Assembly (NCBI GenBank): GCA_913047775.1
Contig: CAJWUE010000072.1
Span: 1-7,345, forward strand
Length of the DNA stretch: 7,345 nt
Reading direction: 5' to 3'
DNA from: GCA-002731945 sp913047775
Lineage (GTDB): Bacteria; Pseudomonadota; Alphaproteobacteria; MED-G09
Shown here: in pieces, positions 1 to 6,500 of the stretch
How positions within the stretch are numbered: position 1 is the stretch's first letter
Layout: each line of letters starts with the position of its first letter
Program-made: the position numbers and the translations under genes
Notes under the pieces: model-generated
The model's database searches: none
Seen by the model: only the letters and a program-made list of their open reading frames with translations
What the model was told of the DNA's origin: nothing

Positions 1-937
1 TATAATAGCTAAGACCTCGAACCACTGAGGGGTCAATGGCAATTTGATCTTCTTGATATCCTGAATTCTCTATTATTCCCGATATTGCATTTAATTCACT
101 AACAGCATCAGAAAATTTTTGTGAACCACCAAATTTCATTTCAAGGTTCTCAAGCGCTTTTAAACGATTCAATTTTTTTGTATCATTGCCATTTTCAAGA
201 AAAGATAGGATTGAAGAGATTTGATTTTTATCGAGACCAGCGCCCTCAGTATAATCACCAGACTCATCTTTCCTACCCTTACCTAGCAATAATTCCACAG
301 CGGCAAGACCCAGTCGATCAAGTTTATCAACTGACCTCATAACTGACAGATATGTTTTCTCGGTATTATCTTCTGTTTGAATTTTATTTTGTTCCAGTAG
401 CGCATCAAGAAGATTTCGGCTATTAAGACGGATAAGGTATTCACCTCTTTTTATACCTACATTTTCTAGCGAATCACAAAACATCATACACATCTCTGCA
501 TCGGATAAAGGATTCTCACTGCCAACAGTATCAGCATCTATCTGTAAAAACTGTCTGAATCTTCCAGGTCCTGATTTTTCGTTTCTAAACACAAATCCGG
601 ATTGATATCGCCTGTAAGGTTTTGGAAGACTATCAAAATTCTCTGCAACATATCGAGCTAAACCGGCAGTTAAATCGTAACGTAAAGATAACCAATTTCC
701 ATCATCATCTTCAAACGAAAAGACTCCTTCATTGGGTCTATCTTGATCGGGAAGAAAAGAACCAATCATCTCAGAATACTCTATCACGCTGGTTTCTAAT
801 GGTTCAAAACCATACCCCTGGTAAACCCTCTCAATTGATTCGGTAAGTTGTGTAATCGTAAGGTAATCCTTACCTGAGATATCCTCAAATCCTCTGGGTC
901 TTTGAACTTTCATCTTTTTCTTTTTTCCAGAAGTCAC
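1..937 (-). CDS. hisS: Histidyl-tRNA synthetase, alphaproteobacterial type, 3' end beyond the left edge
   Basis: Class II aminoacyl-tRNA synthetase that charges tRNA-His in the cytoplasm. I read this frame by hand: about 312 codons run without a stop from the right end to the window edge. Counting from the GTG at 937-935, PRGFEDI lies near residues 14-20, LRYDLT near 85-90, class II motif 2 FRNE near 117-120 followed by GPGRFRQF, the insert block KDESGDYTEGAGL in the middle, and the histidine-specific motif VVRGLSYY at the very edge. The rest of the catalytic core and the anticodon-binding domain lie outside. The long insert and wording match alphaproteobacterial HisRS. Start choice: GTG at 937 has AAAGG seven bases upstream and gives the usual N-terminal length. 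An ATG at 913-911 starting MKVQRPRGF has only a poor purine-rich leader but remains possible. Oddity: the family motif is GLD/EYY, and here the acidic residue is Ser. Divergent to aceB. Confidence 0.93.
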   Translation of the reverse strand, partial: MTSGKKKKMKVQRPRGFEDISGKDYLTITQLTESIERVYQGYGFEPLETSVIEYSEMIGSFLPDQDRPNEGVFSFEDDDGNWLSLRYDLTAGLARYVAENFDSLPKPYRRYQSGFVFRNEKSGPGRFRQFLQIDADTVGSENPLSDAEMCMMFCDSLENVGIKRGEYLIRLNSRNLLDALLEQNKIQTEDNTEKTYLSVMRSVDKLDRLGLAAVELLLGKGRKDESGDYTEGAGLDKNQISSILSFLENGNDTKKLNRLKALENLEMKFGGSQKFSDAVSELNAISGIIENSGYQEDQIAIDPSVVRGLSYY

Positions 938-944
938 AACTATA

Positions 945-949
945 CCTTT
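945..949 (-). promoter_or_regulatory. Ribosome binding site AAAGG for hisS GTG start
   Basis: On the minus strand AAAGG is followed by seven bases and then GTG at 937-935. This is the only good Shine-Dalgarno match in the hisS leader. It is the reason for preferring the GTG over the downstream ATG at 913, whose upstream bases are just A/G-rich. Confidence 0.5.
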
Positions 950-964
950 ATAAGTAGATTCACT

Positions 965-993
965 ATTATAACATCATCAATTTTTCTATGTTA
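965..993 (-). promoter_or_regulatory. Candidate sigma70 promoter for hisS
   Basis: On the minus strand a perfect TATAAT lies at 970-965. The hexamer 17 bases upstream (993-988) reads TAACAT, a weak -35. Transcription would begin near 958, giving a leader of about 20 bases to the GTG start and 45 to the ATG alternative. The perfect -10 is what I see; promoter activity is inference. Confidence 0.5.
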
Positions 994-995
994 TA
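967..995. repeat. 8-bp perfect inverted repeat in the divergent promoter region, possible operator
   Basis: TATAACAT at 967-974 and its exact reverse complement ATGTTATA at 988-995 are separated by 13 bases (centre to centre 21 bases, two helical turns). Each arm overlaps the -10 element of one promoter and contains the weak -35 of the other. This spacing suits a dimeric regulator that would act on both hisS and the aceBA operon. The alternative is that the symmetry simply follows from two AT-rich promoters facing away from each other. Confidence 0.45.
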
Positions 996-997
996 CT
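969..997 (+). promoter_or_regulatory. Candidate sigma70 promoter for the aceB-aceA-rraA operon
   Basis: TATACT at 992-997 is a good -10 match. Seventeen bases upstream lies TAACAT (969-974), a poor -35, as expected if an activator is needed. The predicted start near 1004 leaves a leader of about 18 bases before the aceB ATG. It overlaps the hisS promoter almost completely on the opposite strand. Confidence 0.45.
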
Positions 998-1021
998 TTA
1001 ACCCATCACTACGGCAAAAAT

Positions 1022-2638
1022 ATGAATAAAAATTTAATAGAAACACCTGAAGGTTTGGAGGTTTTGGGTCAACAGATTCCGGGAATGGAAAAGATATTAA
1101 CGAAGAGATGTTTAGAATTAATCGCTGATCTGGAAAGGAATTTTGGAGAAAAAAGAAGAAATCTCTTAATAGCTAGAGAAGAAAAACAAAAGGAATACAA
1201 TAAAGGCGTTTTACCTGATTTCCCATCAGAAACCCAATCAATAAGGGATGGTGACTGGAAAGTTGCCTCGATTCCCGAAGACCTTCAAGACAGGAAAGTA
1301 GAGATAACCGGTCCAGTAGATCGAAAAATGGTTATAAATGCTCTAAATTCTGGAGCTAAGACTTTTATGACCGATTTTGAAGACTCAATGTCACCCACAT
1401 GGGAAAATGTTATTCAGGGTCAAATAAATCTTTTAGACCTGTGGAATGATGAAATAGATTTTGTTGATCCTAACACAGAAAAAGAATACAAATTGGGTGA
1501 TAATCCTGCGGTGTTGATTGTTCGTCCAAGGGGCTGGCATCTTGAAGAGGCTCATATACAAGTAGACGGTAAAAGAATTTCGGCTGGAATATTTGATTAC
1601 GCAACTTACTTGTTTCATAACCATCAAAAAATATCAGAAAAAGGAACAGGACCTTATTTTTATCTCCCTAAAATGGAAACATATTTAGAGGCAAAACTAT
1701 GGAATGAAGTTTTTGAGCATTCTCAAAGATCTTTGAATATTCCAATAGGAACCTGCAAAGCAACGGTGTTAATTGAGACATTGCCCGCAGCCTTTCAAAT
1801 GGATGAAATTCTTTTCGAGCTAAAAGATCATATTGTCGGACTAAACTGTGGTCGATGGGATTACATTTTTAGCTATATAAAAAGACTCGCATTAAATTCG
1901 AACTATATACTCCCCGATAGATCCCAGGTAGTGATGGGTGAGGCATTTTTAAGTGCATATTCCTTGCTTCTTATTAAGACTTGCCACAAAAGAGGGGCAT
2001 TCGCTATGGGAGGTATGGCTGCACAAATTCCGGTTAAGAACGATGATCAAGCAAATGAACAAGCTTTTGAAAAAGTAAGAAACGACAAGGAAAGAGAAGC
2101 TAATAATGGTCATGATGGAACTTGGGTAGCTCATCCAGGTTTGGTTCCCGTAGCTTTGAAGGTCTTTGATAATAAGATTCCGGGTAACAATCAGTTAGAT
2201 ATGTCCTTGGATAATATTTCTATTACCCAACAAGACCTTTTAAAGGTACATGAAGGAGAAAGAACTGAAGAAGGAATAAGAGAATGCGTAAGAGTTGGTG
2301 TCCAGTATATTGCAGCCTGGTTAGGTGGTAGAGGTGCTGTTCCTCTTTACAACCTTATGGAGGATGCCGCTACAGCAGAAATTTCGCGAGCGCAAATATG
2401 GCAATGGCTTAAGCATTCTACTAATCTTGATGACGGGAGAACAGTAGATGAGATCCTATTCAAAGAAATTCTTGCAGATGAAACAAAAAAGTTGAAAGAG
2501 CTACTAGGAGAAGATTATTGGAACAACGGTAATTATGAAAAAGCTGTTGAAATATTTGAAAAAATGTCTATATCTCCTGAATGTGAAGAATTCTTAACCC
2601 TGCCTGCTTATGAAGAAATAATATCTATTTTTAATTAG
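1022..2638 (+). CDS. aceB: Malate synthase A (glyoxylate shunt)
   Basis: Condenses glyoxylate with acetyl-CoA to malate and CoA, the second step of the glyoxylate shunt, in the cytoplasm. The 538-residue product is close to the usual length of malate synthase A (about 530), not the roughly 720 of the G form. The family signature KDHIVGLNCGRWDYIF is complete at residues 268-283. By family knowledge R168 (in VRPRGWH) is the catalytic arginine, E252 (IETLPA) and D280 (GRWDY) hold Mg2+, and D448 (MEDAATAEISR) is the catalytic base. All are present. The start is the ATG at 1022. The frame stays open back to a TTG at 902, but that would run through the promoter and into hisS. No clear Shine-Dalgarno precedes the ATG, so initiation may be weak. 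First gene of an operon, 26 bases before aceA. Confidence 0.97.
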   Translation: MNKNLIETPEGLEVLGQQIPGMEKILTKRCLELIADLERNFGEKRRNLLIAREEKQKEYNKGVLPDFPSETQSIRDGDWKVASIPEDLQDRKVEITGPVDRKMVINALNSGAKTFMTDFEDSMSPTWENVIQGQINLLDLWNDEIDFVDPNTEKEYKLGDNPAVLIVRPRGWHLEEAHIQVDGKRISAGIFDYATYLFHNHQKISEKGTGPYFYLPKMETYLEAKLWNEVFEHSQRSLNIPIGTCKATVLIETLPAAFQMDEILFELKDHIVGLNCGRWDYIFSYIKRLALNSNYILPDRSQVVMGEAFLSAYSLLLIKTCHKRGAFAMGGMAAQIPVKNDDQANEQAFEKVRNDKEREANNGHDGTWVAHPGLVPVALKVFDNKIPGNNQLDMSLDNISITQQDLLKVHEGERTEEGIRECVRVGVQYIAAWLGGRGAVPLYNLMEDAATAEISRAQIWQWLKHSTNLDDGRTVDEILFKEILADETKKLKELLGEDYWNNGNYEKAVEIFEKMSISPECEEFLTLPAYEEIISIFN

Positions 2639-2652
2639 GCTTTATTTTTTTG

Positions 2653-2658
2653 AAAGGA
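2653..2658 (+). promoter_or_regulatory. Ribosome binding site AAAGGA for aceA
   Basis: AAAGGA ends six bases before the ATG at 2665. This places the aceA start there and not at the in-frame TTG at 2650, which lies upstream of the binding site. Confidence 0.8.
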
Positions 2659-2664
2659 TTGGAT

Positions 2665-3951
2665 ATGTCAAAAAGTTTCTATGATTTAATTCCTTCGGCA
2701 TCCAAAGATAGATTCGATGGAATAGAAAGACCTTATTCAATTGAAGATGTAGAAAAATTGAGAGGATCAGTTCAGATAGAATATACCCTTGCAACAAAAG
2801 GAGCGAATCGTCTGTGGGAACTTCTCCATACGGAAGATCAGGTGTCTTCTTTAGGAGCTTTATCGGGTAACCAAGCCATGCAAATGGTTCGCGCAGGATT
2901 AAAAGCCATCTATCTTTCAGGTTGGCAAGTTGCTGCAGATAACAATACGGCAGGAGCCACATATCCTGATCAAAGTTTATATCCTGCAAACTCAGGGCCC
3001 GAGCTGGCTAAAAAAATCAACAGAACTTTACAAAGGGCAGATCAAATAGAGCACTCTGAAGGAGGAGCCAAGAGAGATTGGTTTGCACCTATAGTCGCTG
3101 ATGCAGAAGCCGGTTTTGGTGGTCCGTTAAATTGCTTTGAAATTATGAAAGCCTACATTGAAGCGGGAGCCGCTGGAGTTCATTATGAAGATCAGCTTGC
3201 TTCCGAAAAAAAATGTGGTCATATGGGTGGTAAGGTTTTAATACCTACTAAACAACATATTAGGAATCTTAATTCCGCCAGGCTAGCTGCAGATGTATGT
3301 GGTGTTCCAACATTAATAGTTGCGAGAACAGACGCTGAGAGCGCAAAACTTATTACTTCAGATGCGGATGAAAGAGACCACGAATTCATCAATACAGATG
3401 ATCGTACCCCAGAGGGATTTTATCGTATTAAAGAAGGTACAGGTCTTCAACACTGCATTAAAAGAGGAATCGCTTATGCTCCGCATGCCGATCTTTTATG
3501 GATGGAAACATCTATTCCAAGCCTTGAAGTGGCTAAAGAGTTTTCAGAAGCAGTTAAGAAAGAATTTCCTGATCAAATGTTAGCTTATAACTGTTCTCCG
3601 AGTTTCAATTGGGAGGCTAATATTGATAAGGATACCATTGCAGTATTCAGAGAAGAACTGGGGAAAATGGGATTCAAATATCAATTTGTGACACTTGCTG
3701 GGTTCCATCAATTAAATCATGGAATGTTTGAGTTGGCCTCAGGGTATAGAGATCGCGGAATGGCTGCATATTCAGAGCTTCAACAATCTGAGTTTGCATC
3801 GGAAAAATCGGGATATTCTGCTACCAGGCATCAAAGAGAAGTGGGCACAGGGTACTTTGATTTAGTATCTGAAGCCGCTTCTGGTGGGGAATCTTCAACA
3901 ACTGCTCTTGATGATTCAACTGAGACAGATCAATTTGAAGCTGCCGAATAA
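2665..3951 (+). CDS. aceA: Isocitrate lyase (glyoxylate shunt)
   Basis: Cleaves isocitrate to glyoxylate and succinate, the first committed step of the glyoxylate shunt, competing with isocitrate dehydrogenase. The product has 428 residues, typical of the short bacterial form (428-434), with no eukaryotic-type insert. Visible motifs: SGWQVAAD (residues 85-92), the metal-binding region ADAEAGFGG (145-153), the catalytic loop KKCGHMGGK with C184 (182-190), VARTDAE (219-225), NCSPSFNW (309-316) and the C-terminal ATRHQREVGTGYFD (386-399). The tail TTALDDSTETDQF follows the usual lid pattern, plus four extra residues (EAAE). The ATG is set by a good AAAGGA. It lies 26 bases after aceB, and the rraA-like gene starts 8 bases after its stop, so the three are probably one transcript. 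Confidence 0.98.
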   Translation: MSKSFYDLIPSASKDRFDGIERPYSIEDVEKLRGSVQIEYTLATKGANRLWELLHTEDQVSSLGALSGNQAMQMVRAGLKAIYLSGWQVAADNNTAGATYPDQSLYPANSGPELAKKINRTLQRADQIEHSEGGAKRDWFAPIVADAEAGFGGPLNCFEIMKAYIEAGAAGVHYEDQLASEKKCGHMGGKVLIPTKQHIRNLNSARLAADVCGVPTLIVARTDAESAKLITSDADERDHEFINTDDRTPEGFYRIKEGTGLQHCIKRGIAYAPHADLLWMETSIPSLEVAKEFSEAVKKEFPDQMLAYNCSPSFNWEANIDKDTIAVFREELGKMGFKYQFVTLAGFHQLNHGMFELASGYRDRGMAAYSELQQSEFASEKSGYSATRHQREVGTGYFDLVSEAASGGESSTTALDDSTETDQFEAAE

Positions 3952-3959
3952 AAACTTTA

Positions 3960-4439
3960 ATGCTTCCAACCACAGATATTTGCGATAAATATTTCGATAA
4001 CGTTCGTATAGTAAAACCTATTTTCAGGGATTTTGGGGGAAGACTTACGTTTTTCGGAAAAGTTGTTACTCTGAAAACCTATGATGACAATACTAAGGTT
4101 AGAACCACTCTTGAAAGAGATGGAACAGGGAAAATTTTGGTGGTAGATGGTCAAGGTTCAATGAATTGTGCTTTACTGGGGGGCAATCTCGCGGCTCTCG
4201 CCAGTAAGAATAACTGGTCGGGTATCATTATAAATGGTTGCGTCAGAGACCAAAATGAAATCAAGGAAGAAAACGTGGGAGTTAAGGCACTTGCCTCCCA
4301 TCCGAAAAAATCCAATAAGGATGATGGAGGTGAATATGGTGTTACCTTGAGTTTCGGAGACATTATGATAGAGGATGGTGAATACCTTTATGCGGATGAG
4401 GACGGTATCGTTATTTCAACAACAGAATTAGAAATTTAA
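3960..4439 (+). CDS. rraA: RraA-like protein, putative 4-hydroxy-4-methyl-2-oxoglutarate aldolase / RNase E regulator family
   Basis: A 159-residue single-domain protein, the usual length for RraA (about 160). Visible family features: DICDKY (6-11), FGGR (25-28), VVDGQGS (61-67), GGNLAALA (74-81), NGCVRD (92-97), ALASHP (110-115), LYADEDGI (143-150). Family members either modulate RNase E (E. coli RraA) or are Mg2+-dependent aldolases and oxaloacetate decarboxylases. The enzymes need Arg-Asp, present here as R96-D97, where E. coli RraA as I recall it has Arg-Gln. The upstream Asp of the aldolase motif D-x20-R-D is replaced by G75, so the activity is uncertain. It follows aceA by 8 bases with no Shine-Dalgarno, which suggests translation coupled to aceA. 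Family call sure; enzymatic versus regulatory role open. Confidence 0.88.
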   Translation: MLPTTDICDKYFDNVRIVKPIFRDFGGRLTFFGKVVTLKTYDDNTKVRTTLERDGTGKILVVDGQGSMNCALLGGNLAALASKNNWSGIIINGCVRDQNEIKEENVGVKALASHPKKSNKDDGGEYGVTLSFGDIMIEDGEYLYADEDGIVISTTELEI

Positions 4440-4484
4440 GTCACAGATACCACTATTTTACTTCCTGAAAATTTATATTTTATC

Positions 4485-4490
4485 TATAGT
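4485..4490 (+). promoter_or_regulatory. Possible -10 element (TATAGT) before the amidase gene
   Basis: TATAGT lies 18 bases before the amidase start. The hexamer 17 bases upstream is TTCCTG, a weak -35, and any transcript would have a very short leader. The 68-base gap after rraA holds no convincing terminator, so read-through from the aceBA operon is equally possible. Confidence 0.25.
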
Positions 4491-4497
4491 AAAGAAA

Positions 4498-4502
4498 GGG
4501 AG
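4498..4502 (+). promoter_or_regulatory. Ribosome binding site GGGAG for the amidase gene
   Basis: GGGAG, preceded by AAA, ends five bases before the ATG at 4508. It is the strongest Shine-Dalgarno in the window and contrasts with the weak sites of aceB and rraA. Confidence 0.85.
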
Positions 4503-4507
4503 ATAAC

Positions 4508-5962
4508 ATGAATATACTAGCTTTTAAATCGGCAAACGAATTAGCCGAAATGATAAGAAACAAAGAAATCAGCAGCACCGAATTATTGGAATACTATATA
4601 ACCCGGGTTAAAAAATATAATCCAGACTTAAATGCAATCATCGTAGAAAATTTTGATGAGGCAAGGAAATCTGCAAAGCAGGCTGATGAATCCTTAAACA
4701 AAGGAGAAATTCAAGGACCACTTCATGGTGTGCCAATGACACTTAAGGAATCCTATGGCCTGACAGGCACTGCATTGACCTTCGGTGTTCCTGAATTCAA
4801 AGACAACATTTCTGATAGTGATGCTTTATCAGTAGAAAGATTGAAGAATGCGGGTGCTGTTATTTTTGGAAAAACAAATGTCCCTTTCCGATTAGCCGAT
4901 TTCCAAAGTTACAACGATATTTATGGAACTACCAATAATCCATGGGATCTAACTAAAATTCCTGGGGGGTCATCAGGAGGTTCAGCTGCAGCATTGGCTG
5001 CTGGACTGACAGGTTTTGAATCCGGCTCCGACATTGGCGGTTCCATTCGTAATCCTGCTCATTATTGTGGTGTCTTTGGACACAAACCAACTTGGGGGCT
5101 TTTGCCTCCTAGAGGACATGCGCTACCTGGTGGTATAGCACAACCTGATTTATCAGTGATAGGTCCTTTAGGGAGAAGCGCTGAAGATCTTGAAACAGGG
5201 GTAATGGTTATGGCCGGTCCGGATGAAATTCAAAGCGCGGGACTCAAGTTGGATCTAGAAAAACTTCAAAAAAATAATTTGAAAGAGTTTAAAGTTGCTG
5301 TATGGCTTAATCAAGATATCGCACCCGTGAATCAAGAAGTTCAAAATCGGGTAAACGCGGTAGCCAAGACAGTTAGTGATGCCGGTGGTGAAGTTAATTT
5401 TGAAGCACGTCCCGATTATGATATATACAAAGCTATGGATGTTTATGGGTCTCTGCTTCACCCTTCAATGGCATCAAGAAGCACCGATAAGGAATTTCAG
5501 AAACTGCAAAGCGCAGCTGAAAAACTTGACCCCGATGACGTCAGCGAGGCTGCCTATACTCTTAGAAAACAAGTCTCTACTCTTCGTGATTACAATATAG
5601 CGAATAATGAACGAACTCATTTGCGTTGGGCATGGCATGATTTCTTTAAAACTTATGATGCCCTCATAGCGCCTATTATGGCAACCGAGGCCATTCCGCA
5701 TGATCATCGTAAATATGGTGAACGCACAATAATGGTTGATAACGATGAAAGGCCCTATTTTGAGCAGATCTTCTGGGCGGGCATTGCGGTTTGCAGTTAC
5801 CTTCCGTCAACCGTCATTCCTACTGGCTTAACGAAGGAAGGCTTGCCGATAGGTATTCAGATTATTGGACCGGAATATGGAGACTTAAAAACCATCGGAT
5901 TGGCAAAACTTCTAGAAAATGAGGGATACACATTTACAGCCCCTGAGAATTACCCCGATTAA
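4508..5962 (+). CDS. Amidase-signature family hydrolase
   Basis: Hydrolyses an amide bond using the Ser-cisSer-Lys triad of the amidase signature family. The 484-residue product has the whole core: catalytic K80 in GVPMTLKES, cis-Ser S155 in PGGSSGGSAAALAAG (152-166), and nucleophile S179 in GSDIGGSIRNPAHYCG (173-188). The 24-residue spacing from cis-Ser to nucleophile is the family standard. Further family blocks are GAVIFGKTNVP (116-126), VFGHKPTWG (189-197) and the C-terminal PTGLTKEGLPIGIQIIGPEY (438-457). No signal peptide or membrane segment, so probably cytoplasmic. It resembles GatA, but no gatB or gatC is nearby and the wording (RGHALPGG, 202-209) is that of stand-alone amidases. Substrate cannot be read from sequence. 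Possibly transcribed with aceBA-rraA or from its own weak promoter. Ends 10 bases from the convergent Coq4-like gene. Confidence 0.93.
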   Translation: MNILAFKSANELAEMIRNKEISSTELLEYYITRVKKYNPDLNAIIVENFDEARKSAKQADESLNKGEIQGPLHGVPMTLKESYGLTGTALTFGVPEFKDNISDSDALSVERLKNAGAVIFGKTNVPFRLADFQSYNDIYGTTNNPWDLTKIPGGSSGGSAAALAAGLTGFESGSDIGGSIRNPAHYCGVFGHKPTWGLLPPRGHALPGGIAQPDLSVIGPLGRSAEDLETGVMVMAGPDEIQSAGLKLDLEKLQKNNLKEFKVAVWLNQDIAPVNQEVQNRVNAVAKTVSDAGGEVNFEARPDYDIYKAMDVYGSLLHPSMASRSTDKEFQKLQSAAEKLDPDDVSEAAYTLRKQVSTLRDYNIANNERTHLRWAWHDFFKTYDALIAPIMATEAIPHDHRKYGERTIMVDNDERPYFEQIFWAGIAVCSYLPSTVIPTGLTKEGLPIGIQIIGPEYGDLKTIGLAKLLENEGYTFTAPENYPD

Positions 5963-5972
5963 AATATTCTGA

Positions 5973-6449
5973 TTATCGTACTATGGTAATATTGTATTTT
6001 TCTCTCAAATCGCAGAGACGTTCATTCATGTAGGATTGCGGGAAAAAATAATCCCACCTCTTGGTCATACTTCTGTTCGCCAACCATATTCGTGGAAGCA
6101 ATATACAGGTCGAATAAAATAATGCCCAAATAAGTATAGGTATTTTTTTGAAAGAAAGGAAATCCTTCGAGATGCTTTTTAAAAAAGCCTTGAGTTCATC
6201 ATCCGAGTCAAGAAGGTAGGTTTTGATATATTGATAAGCCCCGATATTGGTCGAAAACATGGAGCGTAAATCGGCTATCGCCTCACCCATAAAAGACGTA
6301 TCAGACCCAAAGAGAACATGGACGGCATCATGGCCCCGCATAATTTCAAACTTCTCAGAAAAATAACGAAATTCTGAATTTATTCCGTAAAATTCATCCA
6401 ATGCTTCGGACAGAGTTAGCGTGCAGTCCGCTTTCATATATTCTGCCAT
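5973..6449 (-). CDS. Small Coq4-like protein with HDxxHx11E metal motif
   Basis: A 158-residue protein whose residues 40-56 fit the Coq4 motif H-D-x2-H-x11-E exactly (H40, D41, H44, E56). Coq4 is a zinc-binding ubiquinone-biosynthesis protein, recently linked to oxidative decarboxylation of the quinone ring. Also as in Coq4, the C-terminus is a helical end of the form LREKYNIT (148-155), where human COQ4 as I recall it has LREELGI. Residues about 103-123 are strongly hydrophobic (IPILIWALFYSTCILLPRIW), suggesting membrane contact. There is no signal peptide. The start is the ATG at 6449; an in-frame TGA lies five codons upstream, so no longer form is possible. M5 is an alternative. No clear Shine-Dalgarno. 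It lies 42 bases downstream of the mmcQ-type gene on the same strand. Overall identity to true Coq4 appears low: motif certain, function inferred. Confidence 0.72.
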   Translation of the reverse strand: MAEYMKADCTLTLSEALDEFYGINSEFRYFSEKFEIMRGHDAVHVLFGSDTSFMGEAIADLRSMFSTNIGAYQYIKTYLLDSDDELKAFLKSISKDFLSFKKIPILIWALFYSTCILLPRIWLANRSMTKRWDYFFPQSYMNERLCDLREKYNITIVR

Positions 6450-6486
6450 GAGGATACAATATCACTTCTAGTGTTCTTTTTCAAAC

Positions 6487-6500
6487 TGGGTCTAGACCCA
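6487..6500. repeat. 14-bp perfect palindrome over the end of the MmcQ/YjbR gene
   Basis: TGGGTCTAGACCCA is fully self-complementary and includes the TAG stop of the MmcQ/YjbR gene (6494-6492, minus strand). It has no spacer, so a hairpin would have only four pairs around a TCTAGA loop. Neither side carries the T-run of an intrinsic terminator. It could be a protein-binding site or chance. Confidence 0.6.

Noticed and set aside
121..846. Plus-strand open frames of 73-74 codons inside the hisS region
   Set aside because: They are antisense to a clearly conserved synthetase frame and their translations show no family features.
902..1021. N-terminal extension of malate synthase from a TTG at 902
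   Set aside because: It would run through the divergent promoters and into hisS, adds 40 residues not expected in malate synthase A, and has no ribosome binding site.
2650..2664. Upstream TTG start for isocitrate lyase
   Set aside because: The Shine-Dalgarno AAAGGA lies downstream of this TTG and is well placed for the ATG at 2665.
4508..5962. Identity as GatA of the tRNA-dependent amidotransferase
   Set aside because: No gatB or gatC next to it, and the sequence has the wording of stand-alone amidases such as RGHALPGG.
5972..6001. Possible terminator hairpin between the convergent genes (ATTATC, 7-base loop, GGTAAT, then a T-rich stretch)
   Set aside because: The stem is only six mostly A-T pairs with one G-T pair, and the T-run is interrupted; too weak to call.
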